This document shows, one piece after another, positions 26,053 to 36,200 of a stretch of DNA of 64,000 nucleotides. The DNA is from Pseudomonas lalucatii (GTDB lineage: Bacteria > Pseudomonadota > Gammaproteobacteria > Pseudomonadales > Pseudomonadaceae): the NCBI RefSeq assembly GCF_018398425.1, contig NZ_JADPMV010000002.1, forward strand, positions 1,628,376 to 1,692,375. Reading direction: 5' to 3'. Below the pieces are notes generated by a model. That model made no database searches. It had not been told where the DNA came from and saw only the letters and a list, made by a program, of their open reading frames with translations. Position 1 is the stretch's first letter. Each line of letters begins with the position of its first letter. The position numbers and the translations under genes were made by a program.

Positions 26053-27231
26053 ATGGCCAAGGCAAGCTTCAACTGGATCGACCCGCTGCTGCTCGACCAG
26101 CAACTGAGCGAAGAGGAGCGCATGGTGCGCGACAGCGCCCAGCAGTTCGCCGCCGACAAGCTGGCGCCACGGGTGCTGGAGGCCTTCCGCCACGAGCAGA
26201 CCGATCCGGCGATCTTCCGCGAGATGGGCGAGACCGGCCTGCTCGGCGCCACCATCCCCGAGGCCTACGGCGGCAGCGGCCTGAACTACGTGAGCTACGG
26301 CCTGATCGCCCGCGAGGTGGAGCGGGTCGACTCCGGCTATCGCTCGATGATGAGCGTGCAGTCGTCGCTGGTGATGGTGCCGATCTTCGAGTTCGGCAAC
26401 GAGGCGACCAAGCAGAAGTACCTGCCCAAGCTGGCCAGCGGCGAGCTGATCGGCTGCTTCGGCCTGACCGAGCCGAACCACGGCTCCGACCCGGGCGCCA
26501 TGGTCTGCCGGGCGAAGAAGGTCGAGGGCGGCTACCGCCTGAGCGGCAGCAAGATGTGGATCACCAACAGTCCGATCGCCGACGTCTTCGTGGTCTGGGC
26601 CAAGGACGACGCCGGCGAGATCCGCGGCTTCGTGCTGGAGAAGGGCTGGGCCGGCCTGTCCGCGCCGACCATTCACGGCAAGGTCGGCCTGCGCGCCTCG
26701 ATCACCGGCGAGATCGTCATGGACAACGTGTTCTGCCCGGAGGAGAACGCCTTCCCCGAGGTGCGCGGCCTCAAGGGCCCCTTTACCTGCCTGAACTCGG
26801 CCCGCTACGGCATCAGCTGGGGCGCCCTGGGCGCCGCCGAGTTCTGCTGGCACACCGCCCGCCAGTATTGCCTGGACCGCCAGCAGTTCGGCCGCCCGCT
26901 GGCCGCCAACCAGCTGATCCAAAAGAAGCTGGCCGACATGCAGACCGAGATCACCCTGGCCCTGCAGGGCTGCCTGCGCCTGGGAAGGATGAAGGACGAG
27001 GGCAGCGCCGCGGTGGAGATCACCTCGATCATGAAGCGCAACAGCTGCGGCAAGGCCCTGGACATCGCCCGCCTGGCCCGCGACATGCTCGGCGGCAACG
27101 GCATCAGCGACGAGTTCGGCGTGGCCCGCCACCTGGTCAACCTGGAGGTGGTCAACACCTACGAGGGCACCCACGACGTCCATGCGCTGATCCTCGGCCG
27201 CGCCCAGACCGGCATCCAGGCGTTCTTCTGA
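26053..27231 (+). CDS. gcdH: Glutaryl-CoA dehydrogenase
   Basis: A 392-residue flavoenzyme of the acyl-CoA dehydrogenase family that converts glutaryl-CoA to crotonyl-CoA and CO2, in lysine and glutarate catabolism. Start [22 protein letters not shown], acyl-CoA/FAD motifs [18 protein letters not shown] and [14 protein letters not shown], and the catalytic glutamate at about residue 371 in [22 protein letters not shown]-specific residues around this Glu support the assignment over a general acyl-CoA dehydrogenase. The CoA-transferase gene follows after 117 bp interrupted by a dispersed repeat. Confidence 0.95.
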   Translation: MAKASFNWIDPLLLDQQLSEEERMVRDSAQQFAADKLAPRVLEAFRHEQTDPAIFREMGETGLLGATIPEAYGGSGLNYVSYGLIAREVERVDSGYRSMMSVQSSLVMVPIFEFGNEATKQKYLPKLASGELIGCFGLTEPNHGSDPGAMVCRAKKVEGGYRLSGSKMWITNSPIADVFVVWAKDDAGEIRGFVLEKGWAGLSAPTIHGKVGLRASITGEIVMDNVFCPEENAFPEVRGLKGPFTCLNSARYGISWGALGAAEFCWHTARQYCLDRQQFGRPLAANQLIQKKLADMQTEITLALQGCLRLGRMKDEGSAAVEITSIMKRNSCGKALDIARLARDMLGGNGISDEFGVARHLVNLEVVNTYEGTHDVHALILGRAQTGIQAFF

Positions 27232-27237
27232 GAGCCG

Positions 27238-27311
27238 TAGGATGGGTTGAGCGCAGCGATACCCATCAGATCGCCCGATGGGCTACGCCGCCTGGCGGCC
27301 AACCCATCCTG
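27238..27311. repeat. Dispersed Pseudomonas palindromic repeat, two facing copies
   Basis: Between gcdH and gcdG, AGGATGGGTTG at 27,239-27,249 is mirrored by CAACCCATCCT near 27,300-27,310; the left unit continues GCGCAGCGATACCCATC. The same unit occurs at 33,078. In translation it gives the recurring string WVERSDTH known from Pseudomonas intergenic repeats. Confidence 0.7.
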
Positions 27312-27348
27312 CGTCACACCGTTTCCAGCTCTTCGCGAGGTCTGTCCC

Positions 27349-28572
27349 ATGCCCGGCGCCCTGTCCCATATCCGTGTCCTCGACCTGTCCCGCGTGCTCG
27401 CCGGGCCCTGGGCCGGGCAGATCCTCGCCGACCTCGGCGCCGAGGTGGTCAAGGTCGAGCGCCCCGGCAGCGGTGACGACACCCGCCACTGGGGCCCGCC
27501 CTACCTCAAGGACGCCGAGGGCGAGAACACCGGCGAGGCGGCCTATTACCTCGCGGCCAACCGCAACAAGCAGTCGCTGACCCTGGACTTCACCCAGGCC
27601 GAGGGCCAGCGCATCGTTCGCGAGCTGGCGAGCAAGGCCGACATCCTCATCGAGAACTTCAAGGTCGGCGGCCTGGCCGCCTACGGCCTCGACTACCCCA
27701 GCCTCAAGGTGCTCAACCCGCGGCTGATCTACTGCTCGATCACCGGCTTCGGCCAGCATGGACCCTATGCCAAGCGGGCCGGCTACGACTTCATGATCCA
27801 GGGCCTGGGCGGGTTGATGAGCCTGACCGGCCGCCCCGAGGGCGAGGAGGGCGCCGGGCCGGTCAAGGTCGGCGTGGCCCTGACCGACATCCTCACCGGG
27901 CTGTACTCCACCGCGGCCATGCTCGCCGCCCTGGCCAGCCGCGAGCAGAGCGGCCGCGGCCAGCACATCGACATGGCCCTGCTCGACGTGCAGGTGGCCT
28001 GCCTGGCCAACCAGGCGATGAACTACCTGACCACCGGCACGCCGCCCCGGCGCCTGGGCAATGCCCACCCGAACATCGTGCCCTACCAGGACTTCCCCAC
28101 CGCCGACGGCGACTTCATCCTCACCGTCGGCAACGACGGCCAGTTCCGCAAGTTTTGCGAGGTCGCCGGCCTTCCGGCTTTGGCCGGCGACCCGCGTTTT
28201 TCCACCAACAAGGCCCGCGTCGCCCACCGCGCCGAGCTGATCCCGCTGATCCGCCAGGCCACGGTGTTCAAGAGCACCGCCGAGTGGATCGCCCAGCTGG
28301 AAGCGGCCGGGGTGCCCTGCGGGCCGATCAACGACCTGGCCCAGGTGTTCGCCGATCCCCAGGTGCAGGCCCGCGGCCTGCGCGTCGAGCTGCCCCACCC
28401 GCTGGCCGGCAGCGTGCCCCAGGTGGCCAGCCCGATCCGCCTGTCGGAGACGCCGGTGCAGTACCGCAACGCGCCGCCGCTGCTCGGCGAGCACAGCGAG
28501 CAGGTGCTGCGCCAGTGGCTGGGCCTGGACGCCGAGCAGGTCGCCGCCCTGCGCCAGGCCGGGGTGGTCTGA
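27349..28572 (+). CDS. gcdG: Family III CoA-transferase, succinyl-CoA:glutarate type
   Basis: A 407-residue class III (CaiB/BaiF) CoA-transferase that probably moves CoA from succinyl-CoA to glutarate, supplying glutaryl-CoA to GcdH. N-terminal signature LDLSRVLAGPWAGQILADLGAEVVKVE; the catalytic Asp lies in GQHIDMALLDVQVACLANQAM. Gene order gcdR/gcdH-gcdG matches the P. aeruginosa glutarate locus. The ATG at 27,349 is chosen because the family N-terminus follows it at once; an upstream extension would run through the palindromic repeat. Confidence 0.9.
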   Translation: MPGALSHIRVLDLSRVLAGPWAGQILADLGAEVVKVERPGSGDDTRHWGPPYLKDAEGENTGEAAYYLAANRNKQSLTLDFTQAEGQRIVRELASKADILIENFKVGGLAAYGLDYPSLKVLNPRLIYCSITGFGQHGPYAKRAGYDFMIQGLGGLMSLTGRPEGEEGAGPVKVGVALTDILTGLYSTAAMLAALASREQSGRGQHIDMALLDVQVACLANQAMNYLTTGTPPRRLGNAHPNIVPYQDFPTADGDFILTVGNDGQFRKFCEVAGLPALAGDPRFSTNKARVAHRAELIPLIRQATVFKSTAEWIAQLEAAGVPCGPINDLAQVFADPQVQARGLRVELPHPLAGSVPQVASPIRLSETPVQYRNAPPLLGEHSEQVLRQWLGLDAEQVAALRQAGVV

Positions 28573-28602
28573 ACGGTCCTCCCGGGTCCAGGACCCGCCG
28601 GG

Positions 28603-29784
28603 TCAGGCCTCCAGCGCGCTGGCCGGGCCGAAGAACTCGTAGTGGCTCTGGCCCGGCGGCACGCCCAGCTCGCCCAGGTGGCGCTTGACCATCGCCATGA
28701 ACGGCGTGGGTCCGAGGAAGTAGGCGTCCAGGTCGCGTTCGGCCGGCAGCCACTGGTCCAGCTGCTCGCGGCTGAGCAGGCCCTGGGCGTCCGCCGCATC
28801 GCCGGCGCGCGGCTCGCTGTAGCACACGTAGTGTTTGAGCTGCGGGTGCTCGATGGCCTGGCCGGCGACCCAGTCGCGGAAGGCATGCACCCCGCCGTGT
28901 CGGGCGCAGTGGATGAAGTGGATCGGCCGGCCGCTGCCGCGGGCCGCCTCGAGCATGCTCAGCGCCGGGGTGATGCCGACGCCGGCGCTGATCAGCACCA
29001 GCGGCTTGCTCGACGGCCGCAGCACGAAATCGCCGGCCGGGGCGAACAGCTCCAGGCGCTCGCCGACCTGCAACTGGTCGTGCAGGTAGTTGGACACCCG
29101 CCCGCCGGCTTCACGCTTGACGCTGATGCGGTACTCGCGGCCGTTGCCCAGGGCCGACAGCGAGTAGTTGCGGCGCAGCTCCTCGCCGCCTTGCAGCAGG
29201 CGCAGGCCGATGTACTGGCCCGGCTGGAAGTCCAGCAGCGCGCCGCCGTCCTCGGGGGCCAGGTACAGCGAGACGATCTCCTCGCTCTCCACCACCCTGC
29301 GCGCCAGGCGGAAGCCACGGGCGCCGCGCCAGCCGCCGGGGGCCTCGGCATTGGCGGCGTAGGCCTGCTCCTCGGCGCCGATCAGCAGGTCGGCCAGCTG
29401 GCCGTAGGCGGCGGCCCAGGCATCGATCACCGCGTCGGTGGCGATCTCCGCGCCGAGCACCTCGCGGATCGCCCGCAGCAGGCAGCTGCCGACGATCGGG
29501 TAGTGCTCGGGGAGGATCTGCAGCGACACGTGCTTGTTGACGATCTGCCCGACCAGCGGGCCGAGGGCCTCGAGCCGGTCGATATGCCGGGCGTACATCA
29601 GCACCGCGTTGGCCAGGGCCCGCTGCTGCTGGCCGCTGGCCTGGTGGGCCTGGTTGAACAACGCGCGCACCTCGGGGTACTCGGCGAACATCAGCCGGTA
29701 GAAGTGTCGGGTCAGGGCCTCGCCGCCGCTTTCCAGCAGCGGTACCGTGGCTTTGATCAGGGTGCGGTGGTCGGCGGTGAGCAT
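28603..29784 (-). CDS. fhp: Flavohemoprotein, nitric oxide dioxygenase
   Basis: A 393-residue NO-detoxifying enzyme (Hmp/Fhp) that oxidises NO to nitrate using O2 and NAD(P)H in the cytoplasm. Residues 1-140 are the globin domain with distal Tyr29 and Gln53 and proximal His85 (NKHVSLQILPEHYPIV); 150-260 the FAD domain (QPGQYIGLRL and RRNYSLS); and the C-terminus the NAD domain (LISAGVGITPALSMLE, YFLGPTPFM). Divergent from the fhpR regulator, with a sigma-54 promoter and three GT-N7-AC sites in between, so it is expected to be induced by NO. Confidence 0.95.
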   Translation of the reverse strand: MLTADHRTLIKATVPLLESGGEALTRHFYRLMFAEYPEVRALFNQAHQASGQQQRALANAVLMYARHIDRLEALGPLVGQIVNKHVSLQILPEHYPIVGSCLLRAIREVLGAEIATDAVIDAWAAAYGQLADLLIGAEEQAYAANAEAPGGWRGARGFRLARRVVESEEIVSLYLAPEDGGALLDFQPGQYIGLRLLQGGEELRRNYSLSALGNGREYRISVKREAGGRVSNYLHDQLQVGERLELFAPAGDFVLRPSSKPLVLISAGVGITPALSMLEAARGSGRPIHFIHCARHGGVHAFRDWVAGQAIEHPQLKHYVCYSEPRAGDAADAQGLLSREQLDQWLPAERDLDAYFLGPTPFMAMVKRHLGELGVPPGQSHYEFFGPASALEA

Positions 29785-29870
29785 CGGTGGCTTTCCTCTG
29801 GCTTGGGGCGGCGCCTGGCGCGGTGGGCCGGGACGTGCGCTGCGTGATAACGTGGTTGCACCCTGGCTAT

Positions 29871-29886
29871 CGCAGGACTCGTGCCA
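29871..29886 (-). promoter_or_regulatory. Sigma-54 promoter of fhp
   Basis: On the minus strand TGGCACGAGTCCTGCG gives the -24 GG and -12 GC with exactly ten bases between, 87-102 bp upstream of the fhp start. It matches an NO-responsive sigma-54 activator encoded next door. Confidence 0.85.
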
Positions 29887-29927
29887 GATTTAATTTCCTT
29901 ATATTTCAGTTAGTTAAATATTTAGCT

Positions 29928-29983
29928 GTCTTTATGACAGCTAGTCGTGACGAGTCTCAATGACTCGAAGTGGTCCTTATGAC
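29928..29983. promoter_or_regulatory. Three FhpR/NorR binding sites (GT-N7-AC)
   Basis: GTCTTTATGAC (29,928-29,938), GTCTCAATGAC (29,954-29,964) and GTCCTTATGAC (29,973-29,983) each fit the GT-N7-AC core of NorR-type enhancers. They are 26 and 19 bp apart. The first is inside a larger palindrome (TAGCTGTC-N5-GACAGCTA); the third overlaps the fhpR start codon, suggesting self-regulation. Confidence 0.82.
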
Positions 29984-31529
29984 AGCAAATGCCCTGCTCA
30001 CCGCGTTGATCCCGCTGGTCGCCGACCTGTCCCGCGAACTGCCCGAGGCCGAGCGCTACCGGCGCCTGCTCGAGGCCCTGCGCCAGCTGTTGCCCTGCGA
30101 CGCGGTGGCCCTGCTCCGGCTCGACGGCGAGGTGCTGGTGCCGCTGGCGGTCGAGGGCCTCAGCGCCGACACCCTCGGTCGGCGCTTCAAACTGGCCGAG
30201 CATCCGCGCCTCAAAGCCCTGCTGGAACGCCGCGGGCCGACCCGTTTCGCCGCCGACTGCGGCCTGCCCGACCCCTACGACGGCCTGGTGGAAGGCCACC
30301 GCGGGCACCTGGAAGTGCACGATTGCCTGGGTTGTCCGCTGTACCTGCAGGATCGCCCTTGGGGCCTGCTGACCCTCGATGCCCTGGACCCGGCGCGTTT
30401 CGGCAGCGCCGACCTGGACAGCCTGGAGGCCTTTGCCAGCCTGGCCGCGGCCACGGTGATGGCCAGCGAGCGGATCAACGGCCTGCTGCGCCGGGTCGAG
30501 GACGAACACCGCCTGGCCGAGGTCTACAAGCGGGCGGCCGACCAGCATCAGGCGCGCGAGCTGATCGGCCAGAGCGCCGCGCACAAGCGGCTGCTGCAGG
30601 AGATCGCCCTGGTCGGCGACAGCGAGCTGACGGTGCTGATCGGCGGCGAAACCGGCGCCGGCAAGGAACTGGTGGCCGAGGCCATCCACGCCGCCTCGCC
30701 GCGGGCGCAACGGCCGCTGATCAGCCTCAACTGCGCCGCCCTGCCCGATACCCTGGTGGAGAGCGAGCTGTTCGGTCACGTGCGCGGCGCCTTCTCCGGG
30801 GCGCTCAGCGAGCGCAGCGGCAAGTTCGAGCTGGCCGACGGCGGCAGCCTGTTCCTCGACGAGGTCGGCGAACTGCCCCTGGCGGCGCAGGCCAAGCTGC
30901 TGCGCGTGCTGCAGAGCGGCCAGCTGCAGCGGGTCGGCTCGGACCGCGAGCACCGGGTCAATGTGCGGGTGCTGGCGGCGAGCAACCGCGACCTGGCCGA
31001 GGAGGTGCGCGCCGGGCGCTTTCGCGCCGACCTCTACCATCGTCTGAGCGTCTACCCGCTGCGGGTGCCGGCGCTGCGCGAGCGTGGCCGCGACGTGCTG
31101 CTGCTGGCCGGCTATTTCCTCGAGGAGAACCGCGCGCGCCTGGGGTTGCGCAGCCTGCGCCTGAGCGGCGACGCGCAGAAGGCCCTGCTGGGCCACGACT
31201 GGCCGGGCAATGTGCGCGAACTGGAGCACCTGATCGGCCGCGCCGCGCTCAAGGCCCTGTCGGCCTGCGCCGAGCGCCCGCGCATCCTCAGCATCGATGC
31301 CGCGGCGCTGGACCTGCCCGGCCACCAGGACCCGGCGGAAACGGCCGCGCCGCCGCCGGCGCAGGTCCCCGCCGGCCTGCCGCTGCGCGCCGCCGTGGAT
31401 GCCTACCAGAAGCAGCTGGTCGGCGCGGCCCTGGCGCGTCACGCGCACAGCTGGGCCGAGGCCGCCCGCGAACTGGGGGTGGATCGTGCCAACCTGCTGC
31501 GCCTGGCCAGGCGCCTGGGCCTGAGATAG
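29979..31529 (+). CDS. fhpR: NO-responsive sigma-54 activator FhpR (NorR family)
   Basis: A 516-residue enhancer-binding protein: N-terminal GAF domain (residues 1-175) that in NorR senses NO through a non-haem iron, central AAA+ domain with Walker [15 protein letters not shown], Walker B region [11 protein letters not shown], and a C-terminal helix-turn-helix ([26 protein letters not shown]). The sigma-54 contact loop reads GAFSGA, a Thr-to-Ser change from the usual GAFTGA. Divergent from fhp, its evident target. Start ATG 29,979; an in-frame GTG nine bases upstream is less likely. Confidence 0.93.
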   Translation: MTANALLTALIPLVADLSRELPEAERYRRLLEALRQLLPCDAVALLRLDGEVLVPLAVEGLSADTLGRRFKLAEHPRLKALLERRGPTRFAADCGLPDPYDGLVEGHRGHLEVHDCLGCPLYLQDRPWGLLTLDALDPARFGSADLDSLEAFASLAAATVMASERINGLLRRVEDEHRLAEVYKRAADQHQARELIGQSAAHKRLLQEIALVGDSELTVLIGGETGAGKELVAEAIHAASPRAQRPLISLNCAALPDTLVESELFGHVRGAFSGALSERSGKFELADGGSLFLDEVGELPLAAQAKLLRVLQSGQLQRVGSDREHRVNVRVLAASNRDLAEEVRAGRFRADLYHRLSVYPLRVPALRERGRDVLLLAGYFLEENRARLGLRSLRLSGDAQKALLGHDWPGNVRELEHLIGRAALKALSACAERPRILSIDAAALDLPGHQDPAETAAPPPAQVPAGLPLRAAVDAYQKQLVGAALARHAHSWAEAARELGVDRANLLRLARRLGLR

Positions 31530-31569
31530 CCGGGCTGCGGCTGCCCGACTTTACTTCATATGCGCTTGG

Positions 31570-31595
31570 CCATATATTCGTTTGCCCATATATGG
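31570..31595. promoter_or_regulatory. Candidate ArsR operator
   Basis: Perfect inverted repeat CCATATAT-N10-ATATATGG about 40 bp upstream of arsR, in an AT-rich patch unlike its surroundings. Position and symmetry suit an ArsR dimer; autoregulation of arsR-gap-arsJ is inferred. Confidence 0.7.
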
Positions 31596-31635
31596 CGGCG
31601 TGCCTCATGCGCGTCGCCCAGCCTGCGAGCTCGCC

Positions 31636-31992
31636 ATGGACGATCAACTGACACCCACCGCCCTGTTCAAATGCCTGGCCGACGACACCCGGGCGCGCCT
31701 GATGCTGCTGATCGCCGGCGAGCGGGAGCTGTGCGTGTGCGAGCTGACCTGCGCCCTGGGCGAGAGCCAGCCGAAGGTCTCGCGGCACCTGGCGCAGCTG
31801 CGCAGCGCCGGCCTGCTGGCCGACCGGCGCCAGGGCCAATGGGTCTATTACCGCCTGCACCCGGCCCTGGCCGACTGGGTGCTGGCGCTGCTGCACACCA
31901 CCCTGGCGGCCAACCGGCCCTGGCTCAGCGCCGCCGAGCGGCGCCTCGCCGCCATGGGCGAGCGCCCGCAGCGCCTGGCCGTCTGCTGCTGA
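31636..31992 (+). CDS. arsR: ArsR-family arsenic-responsive repressor
   Basis: A 118-residue winged-helix repressor. The metalloid-binding ELCVCEL sequence is followed by the recognition helix region [19 protein letters not shown] and [12 protein letters not shown]; two further Cys lie at the extreme C-terminus (LAVCC), as in the PAO1-like ArsR type. It begins an operon with the GAPDH-like gene and arsJ and is preceded by a perfect AT-rich inverted repeat. As(III) should release it from DNA. Start at 31,636 chosen to give the usual ArsR N-terminus. Confidence 0.92.
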   Translation: MDDQLTPTALFKCLADDTRARLMLLIAGERELCVCELTCALGESQPKVSRHLAQLRSAGLLADRRQGQWVYYRLHPALADWVLALLHTTLAANRPWLSAAERRLAAMGERPQRLAVCC

Positions 31993-32021
31993 CCCCCAGC
32001 CTTTCCATTCGGGAGTACGAC

Positions 32022-33026
<1,005 letters not shown>

Positions 33027-33077
33027 CAGAGCCCCCGGCGCCAGCGCAGCGACGCCCATCGCCCGGTCACAGGTTCG

Positions 33078-33108
33078 TAGGATGGGTCGAGCGCAGCGAC
33101 ACCCATCG
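33078..33108. repeat. Dispersed Pseudomonas repeat unit
   Basis: Single unit (GTAGGATGGGTCGAGCGCAG then CGACACCCATC) between gap and arsJ, near-identical to the left unit at 27,238. In translation it again reads WVERSDTH. Confidence 0.7.
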
Positions 33109-33135
33109 AAATTGCCCCTGCACAGGACTCCTTGG

Positions 33136-34359
33136 ATGCACGCCTTGTCCCGCCTGGCCCCCGAGGTCCGCCAGTACCTGCTGGTGACCGGCAACTACTG
33201 GGCCTTCACCCTCACCGACGGCGCCCTGCGCATGCTGGTGGTGCTGCATTTCCACGGCCTGGGTTACTCGCCGCTGCAGATCGCCGCGCTGTTCCTCGGC
33301 TACGAGCTGTTCGGCGTGGTCACCAACCTGCTCGGCGGCTACCTCGGCGCGCGCCTCGGGCTGAACCGCACCATGCATATCGGCCTGGCCCTGCAGGTGC
33401 TCGCCCTGCTGATGTTGACGGTGCCCACGGCCTGGCTCGGCATGGCCTGGGTGATGGCGGCCCAGGCCCTGTCCGGAATCGCCAAGGACCTCAACAAGAT
33501 GAGCGCCAAGAGCTCGATCAAGTTGCTGGTGGCCGATGGCGGGCAGGGCCGGCTGTATCACTGGGTGGCGCTGCTCACCGGCTCGAAGAACGCCCTCAAG
33601 GGCGTCGGCTTCTTCCTCGGCGGTGCGCTGCTGGCGCTGCTCGGCTTTCGCGGCGCGCTGCTGCTGATGGCCGCGCTGCTGGCGCTGATCTGGCTGGGCA
33701 GCGTGCTCCACCTCGGCCGCGACCTGGGCAGGGCCAAGGCCAAGCCGAAGTTTCGCGAGCTGCTGTCCAAGAGCCGGGCGATCAACAGCCTCTCGGCGGC
33801 CCGGCTGTTCCTCTTCGGCGCCCGCGACGTGTGGTTCGTGGTGGCGTTGCCGGTGTACCTGGCCACGGTCTTCGGCTGGGACTTCTGGCAGGTGGGCGGC
33901 TTTCTCGCCCTGTGGGTCATCGGCTACGGCGGGGTCCAGTCCCTGGCGCCGGCCATCACCGGCAAGCGCCGCGGGCAGGTTCCGGACGGGCGCGCCGCCT
34001 GCGCCTGGGCCCTGGCCCTGGCCGCGCTGCCGGCCGCCATCGCCCTGGGCCTGAACAGCGGCCTGCCGGCCCAGGTGGTGCTGCTGGGGGGGCTGCTGCT
34101 GTTCGGCGTGCTGTTCGCGGTGAACTCCTCGCTGCACAGTTACCTGATCGTGTCCTACGCGCGGGAGGATGGGGTGTCGCTGGACGTCGGCTTCTACTAC
34201 ATGTCCAACGCCCTCGGCCGCCTGCTCGGCACCCTGCTCTCCGGCTGGGTCTACCAGGCCCATGGCCTGGCGGCCTGCCTGTGGATCTCCAGCGCCTGCG
34301 TGCTGCTGGCGGCGCTGATCTCCCTGGCCCTGCCGCGGCACGCGGCGGACGGCAGCTAG
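33136..34359 (+). CDS. arsJ: Organoarsenical efflux permease ArsJ (MFS)
   Basis: A 407-residue major facilitator with about 11-12 membrane helices. Characteristic stretches: VTGNYWAFTLTDGALRMLVVL at the N-terminus, GIAKDLNKMSAKSSIKLL after helix 4 and GFYYMSNALGRLLGTLLSGW near the end. It exports 1-arseno-3-phosphoglycerate made by the upstream GAPDH, giving arsenate resistance without reduction. ATG at 33,136. A strong bidirectional terminator follows 30 bp after the stop. It is the last gene before the genomic island. Confidence 0.93.
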   Translation: MHALSRLAPEVRQYLLVTGNYWAFTLTDGALRMLVVLHFHGLGYSPLQIAALFLGYELFGVVTNLLGGYLGARLGLNRTMHIGLALQVLALLMLTVPTAWLGMAWVMAAQALSGIAKDLNKMSAKSSIKLLVADGGQGRLYHWVALLTGSKNALKGVGFFLGGALLALLGFRGALLLMAALLALIWLGSVLHLGRDLGRAKAKPKFRELLSKSRAINSLSAARLFLFGARDVWFVVALPVYLATVFGWDFWQVGGFLALWVIGYGGVQSLAPAITGKRRGQVPDGRAACAWALALAALPAAIALGLNSGLPAQVVLLGGLLLFGVLFAVNSSLHSYLIVSYAREDGVSLDVGFYYMSNALGRLLGTLLSGWVYQAHGLAACLWISSACVLLAALISLALPRHAADGS

Positions 34360-34388
34360 GTGCACGGCCGAGGTGCTGCTCAGAACGA

Positions 34389-34420
34389 CAAAAGGCCCAG
34401 GTTTTCACCTGGGCCTTTTG
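34389..34420. terminator. Bidirectional terminator between arsJ and tRNA-Arg remnant
   Basis: Stem CAAAAGGCCCAGGT / ACCTGGGCCTTTTG with loop TTTC; A- and T-rich ends serve both strands. A sequence of the same design lies at the other end of the island (49,404-49,435). Confidence 0.85.
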
Positions 34421-34427
34421 CTTGAGA

Positions 34428-34459
34428 TGGCGCATCCAGCGGGATTCGAACCCACGACC
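34428..34459 (-). repeat. Left attachment repeat: 3' fragment of tRNA-Arg
   Basis: The last 32 bases of tRNA-Arg(CCG), including CCA and the T-arm, one mismatch from 49,443-49,474. Beyond it the sequence stops matching a tRNA, so this is a remnant rather than a functional gene. Confidence 0.85.
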
Positions 34460-34537
34460 TGAGAGGCGCCTTTTTTGCTGGTCTTCTAGCTTCGCGCTAA
34501 CTGAGTGGATCACTCTACTGGGTCAGTTTTCGGTCAG

Positions 34538-34641
34538 CGGCAACAGAACAGGTCGTTGGCCAGGCTGCTGCCGCTGGTCCCGGCCACCGCCAGCCAGCCG
34601 TTGTCGCCACTAACCTGCTGCAGGCCGAGATGCAGGGTGTG
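34538..34641 (-). pseudogene. Fragment of a second OprD-family porin
   Basis: On the minus strand a 32-residue piece reads HTLHLGLQQVSGDNGW followed by LAVAGTSGSSLANDLF, parallel to FYLGLQKVGGDTGWMRVNGT and GGSLGNDSF in the intact porin at 34,751. No start and no remaining barrel are present. It lies just inside the left edge of the island and is probably left from a deleted or recombined oprD copy. Confidence 0.7.
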
Positions 34642-34692
34642 CGGCAACACTCCATCGACCAGTGCACCGCCTCGTCCAAAACTTCAGATCCT

Positions 34693-34720
34693 GAAAAGAG
34701 GCCCGTCACGAGGGCGGGCC
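34693..34720 (-). terminator. Terminator of the oprD-like gene
   Basis: Minus-strand stem GGCCCGCC / GGGCC type with a short loop followed by TCTTTTC, about 30 bp after the porin stop codon. Confidence 0.65.
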
Positions 34721-34750
34721 GAAGCACATGGAGCAAGGGGTAGCGATTCC

Positions 34751-36022
34751 TCAGAGTAGCGACAGTGGGTAGTTGAAGATCAGGCGATTCTCGTCGAACT
34801 CGTTGCTACTGAAGTCGCGGCGCACGCTGGAGTTTCGCCACTTCATCGACAGGTTCTTGAAGGTGCCGCTCTGGATCACGTAGGCCAGCTCGGTATCGCG
34901 GATCCACTCCTTACCATCATCGATGGCGCCGACGTGCACGTTGTCGCCGCTGATGTAGCGGTTCATCAGGGTCAGACCGGGAATGCCGAAGGCTGCGAAG
35001 TTGTAGTCGTAACGCACCTGCCAGGAACGCTCCTGGGCGTTGTCGAAGCTGGCGTTGAAGCTGTCGTTGCCCAGGCTGCCGCCGCTGGTGCCATTGACCC
35101 GCATCCAGCCGGTGTCGCCGCCGACCTTCTGCAGACCGAGGTAGAAGCTGTGGCCGCCGGTCTTGGCGGAGAACAGGCCGGAGTAGACCTTGTTGTCCAG
35201 GTCACCGGCCAGCGCGCTGCCGTCGTCCTCGCCCTGGAAGTAACCGAGGTTGGCGCCCAGGGTCCAGGCGCCGACCGGCTGGCTGTGCACCAGGTTGAGG
35301 TACTGCTGGTCGTAGATGTCCTGCAGTTCGGCATGCCACAAGCCGACCAAGGTGCGCTCCTGGTTGAACCTGTACTCGGCGCCGGCGAAGTTGAATCGGT
35401 CGGAGAAGAACTTGCCCAAACCGATGTCTTCCATGCTGGCATCGTTGCGCAGGCTGCTGCCGCGGAACTGGCCGGCGTAGAGGCTTAGGCCGGCAAGCTC
35501 GTTGGACGTGAGCTGGGCGCCCTCGAACGTCTGCGGCAACGATCGGCCGTCATCGGCACGCAGGATCGGCAGCACCGGTTGCCATTCGCCAACCTTCAGC
35601 TCGGTCTTCGACAGCCTGGTCTTGGCGGCCACCGCCAGGCGCCCGTAGTCGTCGGCCGGGCGGCCATCGTCATGCACCGGCAGCAGGCCGGTGTTGCGCG
35701 TGCCGCGGCCACCGTCCAGCTTGAACGCGCTCATGCCCAGCAGGTCGGCGCCGAAGCCGAGCGTACCTTGGGTAAAACCGGAACGGGCATCGAGGATGAA
35801 GCTCTGGGTCCATTCCTCGGCCTTGGCCTGGCTGTTGGCCGGGTCGACGAAGTTGCGGTTGATGTAGAAGTTGCGCAGACCCAGGTTGACCTTGGCGTCT
35901 TCGACGAAGCCCTGCTCGGCGGCCAGGGTCGGTACGGCGCCGGCGGCCAGGGCCAGGCCGAGGGCGAGCCGCAGCGGGGTCAGTCGGGGCAAAGCGGGCA
36001 CGGCGGTTACGGGGAATGTCAT
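34751..36022 (-). CDS. OprD-family outer-membrane porin
   Basis: A 423-residue substrate-specific porin. Signal peptide about residues 1-35 (LRLALGLALAAGAVPTLAAE), then QGFVEDAKVNLGLRNFYINRNF, the family-typical first strand, and C-terminal RDFSSNEFDENRLIFNYPLSLL. OprD/Occ porins admit small carboxylates and basic amino acids; on this island it is the likely outer-membrane entry for the sugar acid handled by the TRAP system. Start ATG 36,022 has GGGAG upstream; an upstream extension to 36,166 would hide the signal peptide. It has fairly high GC compared with the rest of the island. Confidence 0.9.
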   Translation of the reverse strand: MTFPVTAVPALPRLTPLRLALGLALAAGAVPTLAAEQGFVEDAKVNLGLRNFYINRNFVDPANSQAKAEEWTQSFILDARSGFTQGTLGFGADLLGMSAFKLDGGRGTRNTGLLPVHDDGRPADDYGRLAVAAKTRLSKTELKVGEWQPVLPILRADDGRSLPQTFEGAQLTSNELAGLSLYAGQFRGSSLRNDASMEDIGLGKFFSDRFNFAGAEYRFNQERTLVGLWHAELQDIYDQQYLNLVHSQPVGAWTLGANLGYFQGEDDGSALAGDLDNKVYSGLFSAKTGGHSFYLGLQKVGGDTGWMRVNGTSGGSLGNDSFNASFDNAQERSWQVRYDYNFAAFGIPGLTLMNRYISGDNVHVGAIDDGKEWIRDTELAYVIQSGTFKNLSMKWRNSSVRRDFSSNEFDENRLIFNYPLSLL

Positions 36023-36200
36023 TGTTATGGGTCTCCCAAGTTTTCTAGACAAGGCCGTCCCCCTTCGGGCCGAACGGCCCAGTGGCGCAGAGCATCGGAA
36101 AGGGGTCAGGCAACGGCTGCGGCCAGACACGGCCGCACTTCGCGCCGCCGCCGGGGCGGGGCGCAAAAAACGGTTCGCAGGTAAGGGGTCGCGGCCCCGG

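Noticed and set aside
34428..34520. Possible complete tRNA at the left repeat
   Set aside because: Only the T-arm and acceptor 3' side are present; the rest cannot form a D-arm or anticodon arm, so it is a remnant.
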